Source of the DNA: Nelumbo lutea
Lineage: Eukaryota > Streptophyta > Magnoliopsida > Proteales > Nelumbonaceae
DNA: 64,000 bases
Direction of reading: 5' to 3'
NCBI GenBank assembly: GCA_022828595.1
Contig: JAKGHH010000002.1
Location: 73,690,383-73,754,382, forward strand
In this document: positions 32,228 to 42,994 of the stretch, piece by piece
Numbering within the stretch: position 1 is the first letter of the stretch
How the letters are laid out: each line of letters begins with the position of its first letter
Translations under genes and position numbers: made by a program
Notes under the pieces: generated by a model
Databases searched by the model: none
What the model saw: only the letters and a program-made list of their open reading frames with translations
Told to the model about the DNA's origin: nothing

Positions 32228-32663
32228 AGGCCAAAGGTTTCTTGAGCTGCTTTATCATGCATCACTAGATCGACCGACTGCATGGTGATATGAGGGGCTG
32301 ATTCAAGAGACCTCAAGTAAGTCCATTTTTTGGATTTTTTGGTGGATCTATTTTTCCCTATAGTTGGTCTAGGGTTTCCTATCGAATTCAGGAAGAACTA
32401 GAGAAAGGAGGAGACGCCTATTTTTGTAGGATTCTTCAATTTTGACCTAGGAAGTGGAATCCTAATTTCTTAGGGTTCCTTGGAGTTTTCTGAAGGGGGC
32501 AGTTCAAGTCCCATCTGTTTTGGAGGCCTCTGGAGGGAGCGGCTGCTTCTCTCTCTTCTCCCGTCCCATAGAAAAAGAATATTTTGTGGGAAAATCATCT
32601 AGGGTACCAGAAGGGTGTTTGTGGTGCTTTAAGGGTTTTATTTCATATTCTTTTCTGGGGATT

Positions 32664-33780
32664 ATGGAGGGTCACGGAGTTGAGAACAAACTGGGGAGTG
32701 AAATGAAACCAGTGAAAGGAGGTGTCGGAGACCTTTTCGGGGTTGGAACCATCACTACAGTTAAGTTGGATGGTACAAATTTTTTAGAATGGTCACAATA
32801 TGCAAAGATGGCCAATGGTGCTCGTGGGAAGTTGGGGTATATCACTGGTGAGGAAGTGAAACCCGAGACTAGTAGTTCCCGATGGGTATAGGAAAACTAT
32901 ATGGTAATGACTTGGCTGTGCAATTTTATGCTGCTCCATATAAGTAAAACCTTTTTGTTTGCAAATACAGCTAAGGAATTTGGTATGGAGTTGCAGAAAC
33001 CTACTCACAAAATGAAAATGTTGCTAGGGCATATCAATTGAGGAACCAGGTTATCTCTACCAGACAAGGAGATAAACCTATTGCTGTTTATTTTTCGGCC
33101 CTTAAAACCCTATGGCAAGAGATTGACCATCTAGAGACAATGGTTTGGGAAACCACTAAGGATGTTGCTGCCTAACAGAAACTCTTAGAGAAGAATAGGG
33201 CTTTTGAATTTCTTGTTGGTCTCAATCCCAAGTATGACAATGTAAGGCAACATATACTTTCTAGGGATAGTGTTACTCTCTTTCAGGCATATGTATTAGG
33301 GGAAGAGAGTAGGGGGAATGTAATGATGAGGAATTCAGGTCTTGAACAGTCAGCCATGGTAAGTACTGTGAAACCTAAACAAAGTGAAAACCGGGGTGGC
33401 AGTGAAACCAGGAAGGAAGATAAGAAGGATTTGATTTATGACTACTATAAGAAGCCTAAACACACGAGAGATACCCGTTGGAAGCTTCATCCTCACCTTG
33501 TGTCGAATAAACTAAAAAACAAGAAGGGAAATGCTAACATTGCAGTCACTAGTGACTTACCTGGCCCCCCTACTACAACTACTTTGGAGTCTGTTGCAAC
33601 TGTTGTAGTGAGGGCCGAACTTGAGAGATATGGGCAGTTACTAAATCTGCGAGATGCAGTCAACTCTAATCCGGTAACAGGTGGACAGCTAGGTACAAGT
33701 GGTTCTAGTGGTGGACATTCTACTTCCTTTGCTCATACAAGTAGTTCACATGCCATTGCAAACTATGTTTCTACTACAGG
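32664..33780 (+). pseudogene. element D gag
   Basis: Starts MEGHGVENKLGSEMKP, with TITTVKLDGTNFLEWSQYAK and GARGKLGYITGEEVKP, a stop at 32889, then frameshifted AYQLRNQ, KTLWQEIDHL and FLVGLNPKYDN segments. In the last frame the zinc knuckle reads YDYYKKPKHTRDTRWKLH: all three Cys of the C-C-H-C knuckle are replaced, the His stays. A Ser/Thr-rich stretch leads to protease. Confidence 0.82.
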
Positions 33781-34020
33781 TAAGGAGGGGCGTCCTTGCA
33801 TTATAGATTCTGGACCCTCAAAACACATGACCCATAGTTCTACTATTTTGAGTACTAACTTGTTATCTTTTAGTAGTTTGACTAAGAACTTGAATTGATC
33901 AGTGATTTTTTCTCCTGACCATTGTGTTTTGCAAGATCTGGTTTCAAAGAGGACGATTGGGAGTGGTCATGAGGTGAATGGAATCTACCTTCTGGATGCG
34001 CTTCCTCATCATTAGAGTCA
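33781..34020 (+). pseudogene. element D protease with internal deletion
   Basis: IIDSGPSKHMTHSST keeps the catalytic DSG, but the text jumps at once to LSTNLLSFSSLTKNLN, so about 45 residues of the protease fold are missing. A stop follows, then the usual DLVSKRTIGSGHEVNGIYLL lead into pre-integrase. Confidence 0.8.
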
Positions 34021-34039
34021 TCATGTTAGCAAGGATTTT

Positions 34040-34460
34040 GAGTTAGAGTCTGTGAGTCAGATTATGCTTTGTCATAATCGTTTGGGACATTTGTCTTTTT
34101 CTTCTTTGCTTTTCTTGTTTCCGAAGTTATTTGAGTCCGTTAATTTGTCTAGCTTAGAGTGTGAAAGTTGTCGGCTTGGAAAACATTGTAGACATTCATT
34201 TGAAGCTAGTAACAAAAGGTGTTCACCTACTTTTGATGTTAATCATACTGATGTGTGGGGACCATACCATGTTTCCTTCTATGGGTGGCTACGAATTTTT
34301 TCATTTATTTGTGGATGATTTTTCTCGATATTCTTGGATTTACTTAATGAGATGCCGTGATGAGGTACCATCCTTGATTCGACAGTTTCATCAGATAGTG
34401 CTAACACAGTTTGGGGTACGAGTGAATGTGTTCAAGTCAGACAATGCCAAGGAATGCTAC
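34040..34460 (+). pseudogene. element D GAG-pre-integrase and truncated integrase
   Basis: IMLCHNRLGHLSF, CESCRLGKHC, then a +1 frame change and MGGYEFFHLFVDDFSRYSW, YLMRCRDEVPSLIRQFH, FKSDNAKE. Directly after the second catalytic Asp the sequence jumps into the linker, so the catalytic Glu and about 130-160 residues are deleted. Confidence 0.82.
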
Positions 34461-36379
34461 TCCAGTCCTTGTGTCCACTCCTTTGTTTGGTCCTCCTTTG
34501 TCACCTATCTTACCACCTCCCTTGCATCCTGCTTCTCAATGTTACTCACAACAGCACCTACGACTTCACGGGGAGGTTGATTCCACTGCAACAGAATCCA
34601 CATCACTTCCTATCGGATCCTTAGAGACTCCAGATTCGACTAACATGGACTCAGGTATTCCTCTTGATCCCTCTAATGTTTTAGTTCCTATTGATTCTAC
34701 TAATCCCATTGCAGACCTAGACCTTCCTATTGCACTCAGAAAAGGGAAGAGAAAGTGTATTGCTCATTGTATCTCACAATATCTATCCTACAGTGGACTT
34801 TCTCCTTCATATCATGCTTTCCTTTCTTCCCTTGACTTTGTGTCTATACCCAAGGGTGCCAGTGAGGCTCTCTCCAAACCTGAGTGGAAAACAACTATGC
34901 AAGAAGAGATAAAAGCCTTAATTAAGAATCAGACATGGGAGATTGCAGATCTACCAAAGAGCAAGGAGATTGTTGAATGCAGATGTTTTATACAGTTAAA
35001 TACAAGGCATATGCAAGTATACAAAGGTATAAAGCCAGATTGATTGCAAAAGGGTACACTCAAACCTATGGCATTGATTACTTAGAGACCATTGCAACAG
35101 TTGCAAAGATGACTGCTATTCGGATCCTTCTCTTTCTTGGTGCTACATACTCTTGGCCCCTTTTCCAACTTGATGTAAAAAATGCTTTTATGAATGGGGA
35201 TTTGCAAGAGGAAGGGTATATGAATCTTCCTACTGGTCTCTATAGTGACGCTGAAAAGGGGAAGGTATGCAGATTGAAGAGGTCACTTTATGGTTTAAAA
35301 CTGTCTCTCAAAACATGGTTTGACAGGTTCAAGAAGGCCTTGATTGCTTTTGGATACACTCAGACCATACTTTGTTTGTGAAGCAGAGGGGGTCTCTGGT
35401 GTTAGTTCTGATTGTTTATGTGGATGATATTGTAGTTACAGGAAATGACCTAAGTGAGATTGACAGCTTGAAGAAGAATCTACATAGAGAATTTGAAATC
35501 AAGGATCTTGGGGAGCTGAGGTATTTCTTGGGCATCGAGGTTGTAAGATCAAAGCATGGAATTTTCGTTTCTTAGAGGAAATATGTTTTGGACCTTTTAC
35601 AAGAAACAAGGAAACTTGGAACAAAGGTAACCAATACTCCTATTGATGAAAATCACAGAATTAAAGCATCAGAAGGTGAGCTAGTAAAGGACATTGGCAG
35701 ATATCAGAGACTTGTGGGGCGGCTGCTATATTTATGTATGACAAGACCAGACATCTCCTATGCAATGAGTGTGGTAAGTCAATACATGCATGCCCCACGA
35801 GTCCAGCACTGGGAGGTTGTTGATAGGATTCTTGCTTATTTGAAGGGATACCCAGGCAGAGGCATACTTTTTGCTGACCATGGACAGTTGAAGCTAGAGG
35901 CTTATACAGATGCTGATTGGGCAAGATGCCTTGATGACAGGAGATCTACATCAGGAGTTTGCACTCTTGTTGGGGGTAATCTTGTCTCATGTAAAAATAA
36001 GAAACAAACAGTTGTGGCAAGGTCAAGTGCAGTAGCTAAATACATAGCCATGGCACATGAAGTTTCAAAGCTTCTCTGGATCCATTCCTTGTTAGGAGAG
36101 ATTGGTGTTGAGGTAGAAGAACCTATGATGTTGTATTGTGATAATCAGGCAACAATTAAGATTGCCCACAACCCAATTCAACATGACAGGACAAACCACA
36201 TTGAAGTGGACAGACATTTCATAAGAAAAAGGGTGACTTTGGGGGAGGTTTGTCTCCCATACATTGCTTCTGATTTGCAGCTTGCTGATGTTCTTGCAAA
36301 AGGTGTTGCAAGGAACAAGCTGGAGCATGATCTATGCAAGTTGGGAATGTGTGACATTTACTCCCAACTTGAGGGGGAG
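34461..36379 (+). pseudogene. element D linker, reverse transcriptase and RNase H
   Basis: Linker ADLDLPIALRKGKRKCIAHC, then QEEIKALIKNQTWEIADLP, frame change near 34977, [38 protein letters not shown], frame change near 35370, LIVYVDDIVVTGND (35408-35450), RYFLGIEVVRSKHGIFVS, TAG at 35573 in place of Gln, RKYVLDLLQETRK, then RNase H with YTDADWARCLDDRRSTSGV, YCDNQATIKIAHNPIQHDRT and the end KLGMCDIYSQLEGEC. The final 265-codon frame is open. Confidence 0.9.
36369..36379 (+). other. polypurine tract of element D
   Basis: TTGAGGGGGAG just before the 3' LTR. Confidence 0.8.
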
Positions 36380-36452
36380 TGTTGAGTTGGGCCGAATTTA
36401 AGTTATTGGGCCCAACATTTTATTTTTATTTGTAAGTTGTTAAGTTAGGAAG
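36380..36452 (+). repeat. 3' LTR of element D, left piece
   Basis: TGTTGAGTTGGGCCGAATTT to GTTAGGAAG, matching the first 73 bp of the 5' LTR, then interrupted by element F. Confidence 0.9.
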
Positions 36453-36684
36453 AGTTGTAGAAACTAGGGTTTCAAGAGAGGAAGAAGAGAAGAGAAGGGA
36501 AGAAGAAGAAGGGGAAAAAGAGAGTTGTCAAGAGGTGTGTATTTCACTGTTCACACCCTCAAAAAGAATACATTATAATCTGAGAAAATAACAATTACAA
36601 GAAGGCCCCTATATGGGTGCGCAAATACTGAGTATAAAAAAGGAGAAAAAAACCAAAAACACCCATGTCTAGCCATTCTCAACA
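36453..36684 (-). repeat. 3' LTR of element F
   Basis: Minus strand begins TGTTGAGAATGGCTAGACAT and ends TTTCTACAACT. GA-rich on the plus strand near 36475-36535. A TTTTTTATACTC box is near 36635. Confidence 0.88.
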
Positions 36685-36697
36685 CTCCCCCTCAAGC
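36685..36697 (-). other. polypurine tract of element F
   Basis: Minus-strand GCTTGAGGGGGAG adjoining the 3' LTR. Confidence 0.8.
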
Positions 36698-38130
36698 TGA
36701 GCGTATATGCCAATCATGCCTAGCTTGGCAAGGTTCTTAGCAAACTTTGGATGGTGAATACCTTTAGTGAGGCAATCAGCTAGTTGGTCTTCTAACCTTA
36801 CAAAAGGAAGTCAAATCTCTTCGCTAGCAATTCTTTCTCTAATAAAGTGTCTATCCACCTCAATATGCTTTGTACGATCATGTTGGACAGGATTGTGAGC
36901 AATATTTATGGTTGCTTGATTGTCACAATATAGTCTCATTGGAACATCTGCTTGAATGCCCATCTCAGTCAATAAGGTCTTCAACTAGAGTAGTACAAAC
37001 TCTCCATGAGCCATTGCCCTGTACTCTGCCTCAGCACTAGAACGAGCAACCATAGATTGTTTCTTACTTCTCCAGGAAATCACATTGCCTCCAACTGAGG
37101 CACAATAACCGGATGTAGATCTTCTATCATCGATGGACCCTGCCCAATCAGCATTTGTGTAAGCCTCAATCTTTAGATGGTTGTGGTTGGAATACAACAT
37201 CCCTTTGCCAAGGCATCCTTTCAGGTAAGCTAACCACTCCAACATTATAAGAAATGTCAGGTCTAGTCAAACAAAGATACAGAAGGCGTTCCACAAATCT
37301 CTGATATACCCCCCTATCTGGAAGAACTTCTCCTTCAGTAGAGTTCAACTTGTGGTTGGGATCAATTGGAGTTTCTACAGACTTACACCCTAATTTCTCA
37401 ACCTCATGAAGCAAATCAAGCACATATTTCCTTTGTGACAGAAAAATCCCCTTCTTGGATCTTGCAACTTCAATGCCAAGAAAGTATCGGAGATCACCAA
37501 GGTCCTTAATCTCAAATTTAGAAGCAAGGAATGACTTTAACTGAGAGATACATGTGATATTGTCACTTGTCACAACAATGTCATCAACATATACTATCAA
37601 CATTGTTACTTTACCATAAACTCTTCTAATAAATAAGGTGTGGTCAGCTTGAGATTGAGAAAAACCAATCTTTAAGATGACATTCCTGAACCTATCAAAC
37701 AATGCTCTTGGAGATTGTTTTAGCCCATACAAAGATAACTTCAAGTGGCACACTTTTCCATCACTATTAGGAAAACTTACCCCAAGCGGTAAGTCCATAT
37801 ACATTTCCTCTTGTAAGTCCCCATTAAGGAAGGCATTAATACATCCATTTGATATAAAGGCCATGAGTAATGGGTGGCAAGAGACGTGATCACACAAATT
37901 GAATAAATTTTAGCAACTGGAGCAAAGGTTTTCAAATAATCAATGCCATAAGTCTGAGTGTATCCTTTGGCTACAAGCCGAGCTTTGTATCTTTCAATTG
38001 AGTCATCTGCCTTGTGCTTAACAGTATAAACCCACTTACACCCAACAGGAACCTTATCTTTGGGGCAAGGAACAACCTCCCTAGTCTGGTTCTTTATTAG
38101 GGCCTCCATTTCTTGGATCATAGCTTCCTT
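36698..38130 (-). pseudogene. element F reverse transcriptase and RNase H
   Basis: RT begins MIQEMEALIKNQTREVVPCP, with [20 protein letters not shown], then a one-base frame change near 37830, NAFLNGDLQEEMYMDLPLG, LKQSPRALFDRF, the catalytic LIVYVDDIVVTSDN (near 37563-37605), RYFLGIEVARSKKGIFLSQR and RKYVLDLLHEVEKLGCK intact. RNase [34 protein letters not shown], a stop near 36985, then LYCDNQATINIAHNPVQHDR and KLGMIGIYAQ. Only a few lesions. Confidence 0.9.
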
Positions 38131-38700
38131 CCAGTGGGGGCACTACATTGCCTCTGTAACGCTACAAGGGATGGAAACAGAAGAGATAGTAGAAATATAG
38201 GCACAATAGGAAGGTGAAAGAGTATTATAAGACACATAGTTAGTGATAGGATACTTTCTACATGCTATCTTCCCTTTTCGAATGGCAATAGGAAGATCAA
38301 GGTTAGAATCAATAATAGGATTGTCAGGAGGTTCAAGATTACCCGAGTCCGGGGAATCAGATTGTGATGAGCATTCTACTTCAGGAGCCACCCTCTTACT
38401 GCACCTGCTGAAAAACTATTGCCAGGACCGAGGTTGATACACAGGAGGGGGAGAAGGAATAGAGGTAGGAAGAGAGGAAGGAATAGATGTAGGAATAGGA
38501 AGGCAGAAGGGAGTCCGATCTTCACTTGCATTTTCTCCCAGAAGAGAAGGACGGGGTGACTAGAAAAATGAAGAGGATTCCAAAAAGGTAACATCCTTAG
38601 AGACATAACTCTTGCCAAAGAGAGCATCAAAGCATCAATAGCCTTTTTGGACTGGAGAGTAACCAAGGAATACACACTTAACTAATTTATGATCAAACTT
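38131..38700 (-). pseudogene. element F integrase-RT linker
   Basis: Reads SNLDLPIAIRKGKIACRKYP, NTLSPSYCAYISTISSVSIP, and upstream a proline-rich stretch in shifted frames with SPHFSSHPVLLFWEK-like segments. A tandem GGAAGAGAGGAAGGAATAG-like purine repeat lies near 38450-38495. Confidence 0.7.
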
Positions 38701-39550
38701 GCGTCAGGAAAGACTCATATCATGAACAAAACGAACACAACCAAAGAACTTAAAGGGTAGATTAAAAGGAGGTTCATCAAGGAAGAGTAGTTGATGAGGA
38801 GAATGAAGGTTAAAGACTTGATGGAAGTCTGTTAATGGGATATACAGCTGCCTCAACAGCATTACCCCAGAAACGAGTTGGAACATGATTTTGGAACAAT
38901 AAGCCTCGGGCAACTTCAACCACATGCCTATTTTTTCTTTCAGCCGCCCCATTTTGTTGTGGAGTATGACTACATGAACTTTGGTGGATAGTGCCCCTAT
39001 CTTCAAGAAATCTATGCAAGTAATGTTCAAAGTATTACTTGGCATTATCAGATCTTATTATCTTAACTCTTTTCTTAAATTGTGTCTCTACCATATTCAT
39101 GAAGTTTTGAACAATCATAGGAACTTCATCTCTACTTTTCATCAAATAAATCCATGTATACCGACTATAGTCATCAATGAAGAGAATGAAATATTTGTAC
39201 CCCCCCATACAGGGAACAACATATGGGATCCAAACATCAGTATGGATCAAGTGGAAAGCAACATTACTTCTTTTGCTACTTGCAAAATATGTGTTTCTAC
39301 ATTGTTTGGATAAATGACAAACTTCACATTCAAAATTCAATTTGGACATAAAATCAAACAAAATTGGAAACAAAAACTTGATAGAATTGACAAACATATG
39401 ACCAAAGCAACAATGCCACAATTTCAAAAGACTCATTTTCTCATAGGAACAAGACTCAATCTGGCTTGACAATCCATGCTCTAAAGGTCCATCCAGGAGG
39501 TAGACTCCATCCACTTCATGCCCACTACCAATTGTCTTCCCCATGCTCAA
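38701..39550 (-). pseudogene. element F GAG-pre-integrase and integrase
   Basis: High to low: GSGHEVDGVYLLDG, LLKLWHCCFGHMFVNSIKF, CEVCHLSKQC, HTDVWIPYVVPCMGG (Asp 1), IDDYSRYTWIYLMKSRDEV, IIRSDNAK (Asp 2) then a stop, DRGTIHQSSCSHTPQQNGAA, ERKNRHVVEVARG (catalytic Glu), PTRFWGNAVEAAVY. Two frame breaks near 39030 and 38810. Confidence 0.87.
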
Positions 39551-39589
39551 GTCCTGAAAAACACAATGGTTGGAAAAAAAAGGCCACTG

Positions 39590-39850
39590 AGCAATTGTGG
39601 GATTTTGTTAAAGAACTAACAGACAATAAATTTTTTTTGTAGCTGGGGCACATGTAGAATAGAAAAGAGAAAGGTTATTAGTGATTTTGACCTCACCCTG
39701 ACCTGAGATTGGGGTCTGAGATCCATCAACAACAATAATCTTGCCCTTCCCCGAGGTTAACCTATATAAGGTAAAATGTGAAGGCATACCAGTCATATGG
39801 GCATTGGCCCCAGAGTCTACAATATAAAGGAGGTGGAACAAGCAAGTGCA
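39590..39850 (-). pseudogene. element F protease
   Basis: YIVDSGANAHMTGMPSHFTL keeps the DSG motif; KIIVVDGSQTPISGQGEVKI follows, then the frame shifts before LNLLSV-like text. Confidence 0.82.
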
Positions 39851-40863
39851 AAACTTGTCTTGGCATATGAACTAGATAGATTACTAGGTTTAGAACCAGT
39901 TGAGAAGGATGTACCACCCTTCTCTAGCTGCAACAATATATTCCTGAGTTTGTCCATCACATCCGAGGGCTGAGCATCATTACCAACTGTAGCCAAGTGA
40001 GCATTGCCCTTCTTCCTGGTTTTGTACTTCTCCGGCTTTAGATGAGGATTGAGCTTCAAGCACCTTTCTTTAGTGTGTCTTGATTTCTTGCAGTACTTAC
40101 AAATAACATCCTCGACCTTCTCTGTAATGGGATGTTTGCTAGTATTTTGCTTGGGTCATGATGACATAAAGGCAGAATGATAACTCACAGAGGATTGCAT
40201 CATGGCAGTTCTTCGACTTTCTTCCCCTTGTACAAGAGAGTAAGCAGTAGCAAGAGAGACAACGCTTGCACTAAGAATGTATTGCCTGGTGAAATCAAAC
40301 TCAGGGTTTAAGCCTGCCAAAAAATCAAAGATTCTATTCTCCTCTATGTACTTTCGATACTGTTCACCATCTTCAGGGTCCTTCCAAACTAGAGATTTCA
40401 AATGACCCATTTCTTCCTAGATAGACTATAGAGAAAAGAAATACATAGCAACAAATCTCTCCCCTTGACGCATACTGCAAGCTTCCCTCCGAAGCTGATA
40501 CACTCTAGCAATATTGTTAACTTGGGAATAAGTAGCAACCACCCTATCCCAGATATCCTTGGTAGATGGAAGAAACATGTAATTTCGGGCAATATGAGGT
40601 TGCATTGAGCAAATCAGCCATGACATAACAAGGGAGTTATCCTATTCCCACCTTGCAAATTTCGAGCCTTCAGGACTCGGCTTCACTTCCCTTCCTGTGA
40701 TGAATCCCAGTTTACCCCTCCCAGTAATGGTAAGTTTAGCAAACTGAGACCACTCTAAAAAATTAGTTCCATCCATTTTAATAATAGTTATCATACCACT
40801 AGAAATATCTGCAATTCCCGGGAGCACGTTGGGAACCATCTGAAAATCCTTAGATGATTCCAT
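39851..40863 (-). pseudogene. element F gag
   Basis: Starts MESSKDFQMVPNVLPGIADI, then IIKMDGTNFLEWSQFAKLTI, a TAG near 40642, LVMSWLICSMQPHIARNYM, a stop near 40426, MGHLKSLVWKDPEDGEQYRK, FDFLAGLNPEFDF, EESRRTAMMQ, a stop near 40157, then an intact zinc knuckle CKYCKKSRHTKERCLKLNPH. It is the only copia gag here with all four zinc ligands. Confidence 0.87.
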
Positions 40864-41048
40864 ATTCTAACAAGAGACATTTTCGCCAACCAAAAAGGAC
40901 CCCTAACACTTTAACCGAGGTTCTAGACCCAAAAAACAGGTTACCACATAGTTAAGAACCAAAGGAAGCCTAAAAAAACTAGGTTGGTTGCAAAATATAA
41001 GGAGAAAAAAATCTCCCAAAAATTACACAGTGCTCAGAAAAATACAGG

Positions 41049-41081
41049 ACCAAAAACACCCATGTCTAGCCATTCTCAACA
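41049..41081 (-). repeat. residual 5' LTR of element F
   Basis: Thirty-three bases (ACCAAAAACACCCATGTCTA onward) identical to the outer end of the 3' LTR, directly before the GGAAG duplication. The other ~200 bp of the LTR are missing. Confidence 0.8.
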
Positions 41082-41086
41082 GGAAG

Positions 41087-41349
41087 TAATTGGGCCTTAG
41101 GCCCATTAGTTTATGTTATTTTATGTTGTGACTATTCAGCTACTTACAGTAGCCGACCTACTAAGTTAGGAAGTAATTGGGCCTTAGGCCCACTAGTTTA
41201 TGTTATTTTAAGTTGTGACTAGCAGCTAGAACTATTAAAAATCTAGCAACATCCCACTCTCTTCTTCTTTTCTACTGCTGAAACCTTTCAGTTTCTTCTA
41301 CTTTTCTTCACAAGGCATTCATATAAAATTATTATCAGCAAATTCTACT
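41087..41349 (+). repeat. 3' LTR of element D, right piece, with 87-bp duplication
   Basis: Continues from TAATTGGGCCTTAGGCCC to AAATTCTACT. The block starting GGAAGTAATTGGGCC occurs at 41082 and again at 41169, so about 87 bp are tandemly repeated; the TATA-box part of the 5' LTR is missing here. Confidence 0.85.
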
Positions 41350-41354
41350 GTTTC

Positions 41355-42239
41355 AAATTGTAATTTTCCAATGAATAACCAATTAAATAGAATTTTAATA
41401 TGAAACAAATAAATTGAATTTCGATGAGAGTAAAATTCTCTCTTTGGAATACAATAAGCTAATAATGGAAGAGGCCTATGGAAATATGCTAAAATAGGTT
41501 AATGATGGAAGGGGTGAGACCTATCTTAGAATTCTCTCTCATTATTTTTAAGTGATTTAACTATTTATGATATTTTCATTAACTAGTTTTTAAACTGTTA
41601 TTTGTTTACAGGTTGGGCAGGGTCCATGTCAACCTTCAAATTTGTGGGCTTGATTGATGTAGACCTAGGCCTAGATCGGACTGAATGATCACCTCTAAAT
41701 TGCTCCTCGTTTATTAGATTAATAAGGAGGGGAGAGAGAATAAAATAAAAATGGATAAAAGAAAAAAGAAAAAGAGTAAATGAATTTTGAGCAATAAGGG
41801 AGTAATTGAGAGGAGAGATAATTGGCAGAGTGAGTTATTGGAAGAGAAAGAATTAATGGAATGATTAATGAGGAGAGATAACCAAAGAAGTTAATTAGAA
41901 AGAGAGAGTTAATGGGGAGAGATGAAAGCCTTGAAGACTTAAAGTTCATTGGCTACTACCAACTTAGGGGTGGCTTAGTTGGTACATTAGCTGGTTTGTC
42001 CTAGCAAACACGCAAATTCTATTCTCGCAACCACTGACTTTGGGGAAGGGAATTCAGTGTGGTTTTGTATTACTCAAAATGATCTTTATGAGGGATTTCA
42101 GGCATATCCCAAAAATACCAAAATAAATTGATTGACTACTTAAGTAATTTTGTTCAATTTGAAAAAAAAAATTAAAAAAAAAAACACCAAATAGATAAAT
42201 GATAAGGAAGAAAAGAGAGCCATGTTGGCAAGCAACGTC
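41355..42239. repeat. purine-rich intronic repeat, copy 1
   Basis: Contains a GAGAGAG/TTAATGG-rich block (41700-41945) that resembles 44055-44260 in composition and in phrases such as GAGAGTTAATGG. No coding region. Confidence 0.45.
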
Positions 42240-42527
42240 TTGTTTTATTGTATATACTAGTCAGGACCCATGCGATGGATGGGCTCTATTTATAAGCAAA
42301 ATTGGGAACGGAGCTCTATGACATTTCCAATTAAGAGGTGCCCATCTAAGTCCAATTCCAAGTATTTTTTTGGGTTACATTTAGTTTATCCAATTACAAT
42401 CTAAGTTATGCTTTAGTGAGAATGGTCAATTTTCTATGCTTAGATAAACTTTTATTATTATTTTTTTTGTATCTTAATGCTATTTTTTATTGGTTTGTTA
42501 TTATTTTCGTATTATTTTTAGGTAAAA
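42240..42527. other. no gene; terminal-like hairpin motif
   Basis: TACTAGTCAGGACCCATGCG followed by ATGGATGGG at about 42256-42284 forms an imperfect inverted repeat (CCCATGCG/ATGGATGGG), similar to that at 19077. Otherwise AT-rich. Confidence 0.4.
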
Positions 42528-42529
42528 AT

Positions 42530-42994
42530 ATAAAACTCCTCTTATAACAATTCTGTAAACCACCTTTGTGTTTGACCCAAACAAAGGCCTCCCTTACAAT
42601 TTTGGGAAAAAAATGCAAATGCCTCCTTTCCCTTGGCTTTTTGGTAACAAAGGCATTCAAGTTACCAAAATACCCTTTTAATTGTTTAGGCATTACTATA
42701 CACAATTTAAGGATTCAACTTTGCCCTCCACTACTTTGTTTTCCAAACAACTTTCAAGGAGTAACTCTCCCTACTCTTCTTTGATGAAGTATGGTAAAAG
42801 GGCTGAAGTGAAGTTGGTTAAGGGTAAATTTGGTGTTAAAAAAAATAATGCAGTACATAAGCATTTTATATTTGGAATGCTAATGAAAGGAAGGTATTTG
42901 TATCTTTTTTTCAAAACAATAAAGTAGGCTTTTGTTAAGGTCAAAATACAAGGAGTTTCATAGGATTGTTAGAAAACCCAATGAAGTTTTTATA
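42530..42994. mobile_element. long-TIR (MULE-like) non-autonomous element
   Basis: About 95 bp at the left (AAAACTCCT...AACAATTCTG, GTTTGACCCAAACAAAGGCC) matches the reverse complement of the right end (AAAACTTCATTGG, AACAATCCTA, TTTTGACCTTAACAAAAGCC) at most positions. No transposase is present. Length and long inverted ends resemble MULE-type MITEs; the target duplication could not be resolved. Confidence 0.6.

Larger units (their letters stand above)
36453..41081 (-). mobile_element. Ty1/copia retrotransposon F, nested in the D 3' LTR
   Basis: 4,629 bp on the minus strand with GGAAG at 36448-36452 and 41082-41086. The 3' LTR (36453-36684) is whole; only about 33 bp of the 5' LTR remain at the high end (41049-41081), and no primer site is visible, so the LTR body and start of the leader are deleted. 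Gag to RNase H are present with few stops, making F the best-preserved coding set in the window and younger than D. Confidence 0.92.
31879..41349 (+). mobile_element. Ty1/copia retrotransposon D, hosting F in its 3' LTR
   Basis: GTTTC flanks both ends (31874-31878 and 41350-41354). LTRs are 31879-32215 and 36380-36452 plus 41087-41349; the 3' one is split by element F. Without F it is about 4.8 kb. Gag, protease, pre-integrase, truncated integrase, RT and RNase H follow in order on the plus strand, antisense to the PRAF gene. Internal deletions in protease and integrase and several stops make it dead. It is the closest relative of A. Confidence 0.93.

Noticed and set aside
42487..42784. Small genes in both strands of 42.5-42.8 kb
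   Set aside because: Frames lie in the inverted end of a long-TIR element and have no recognisable domain.
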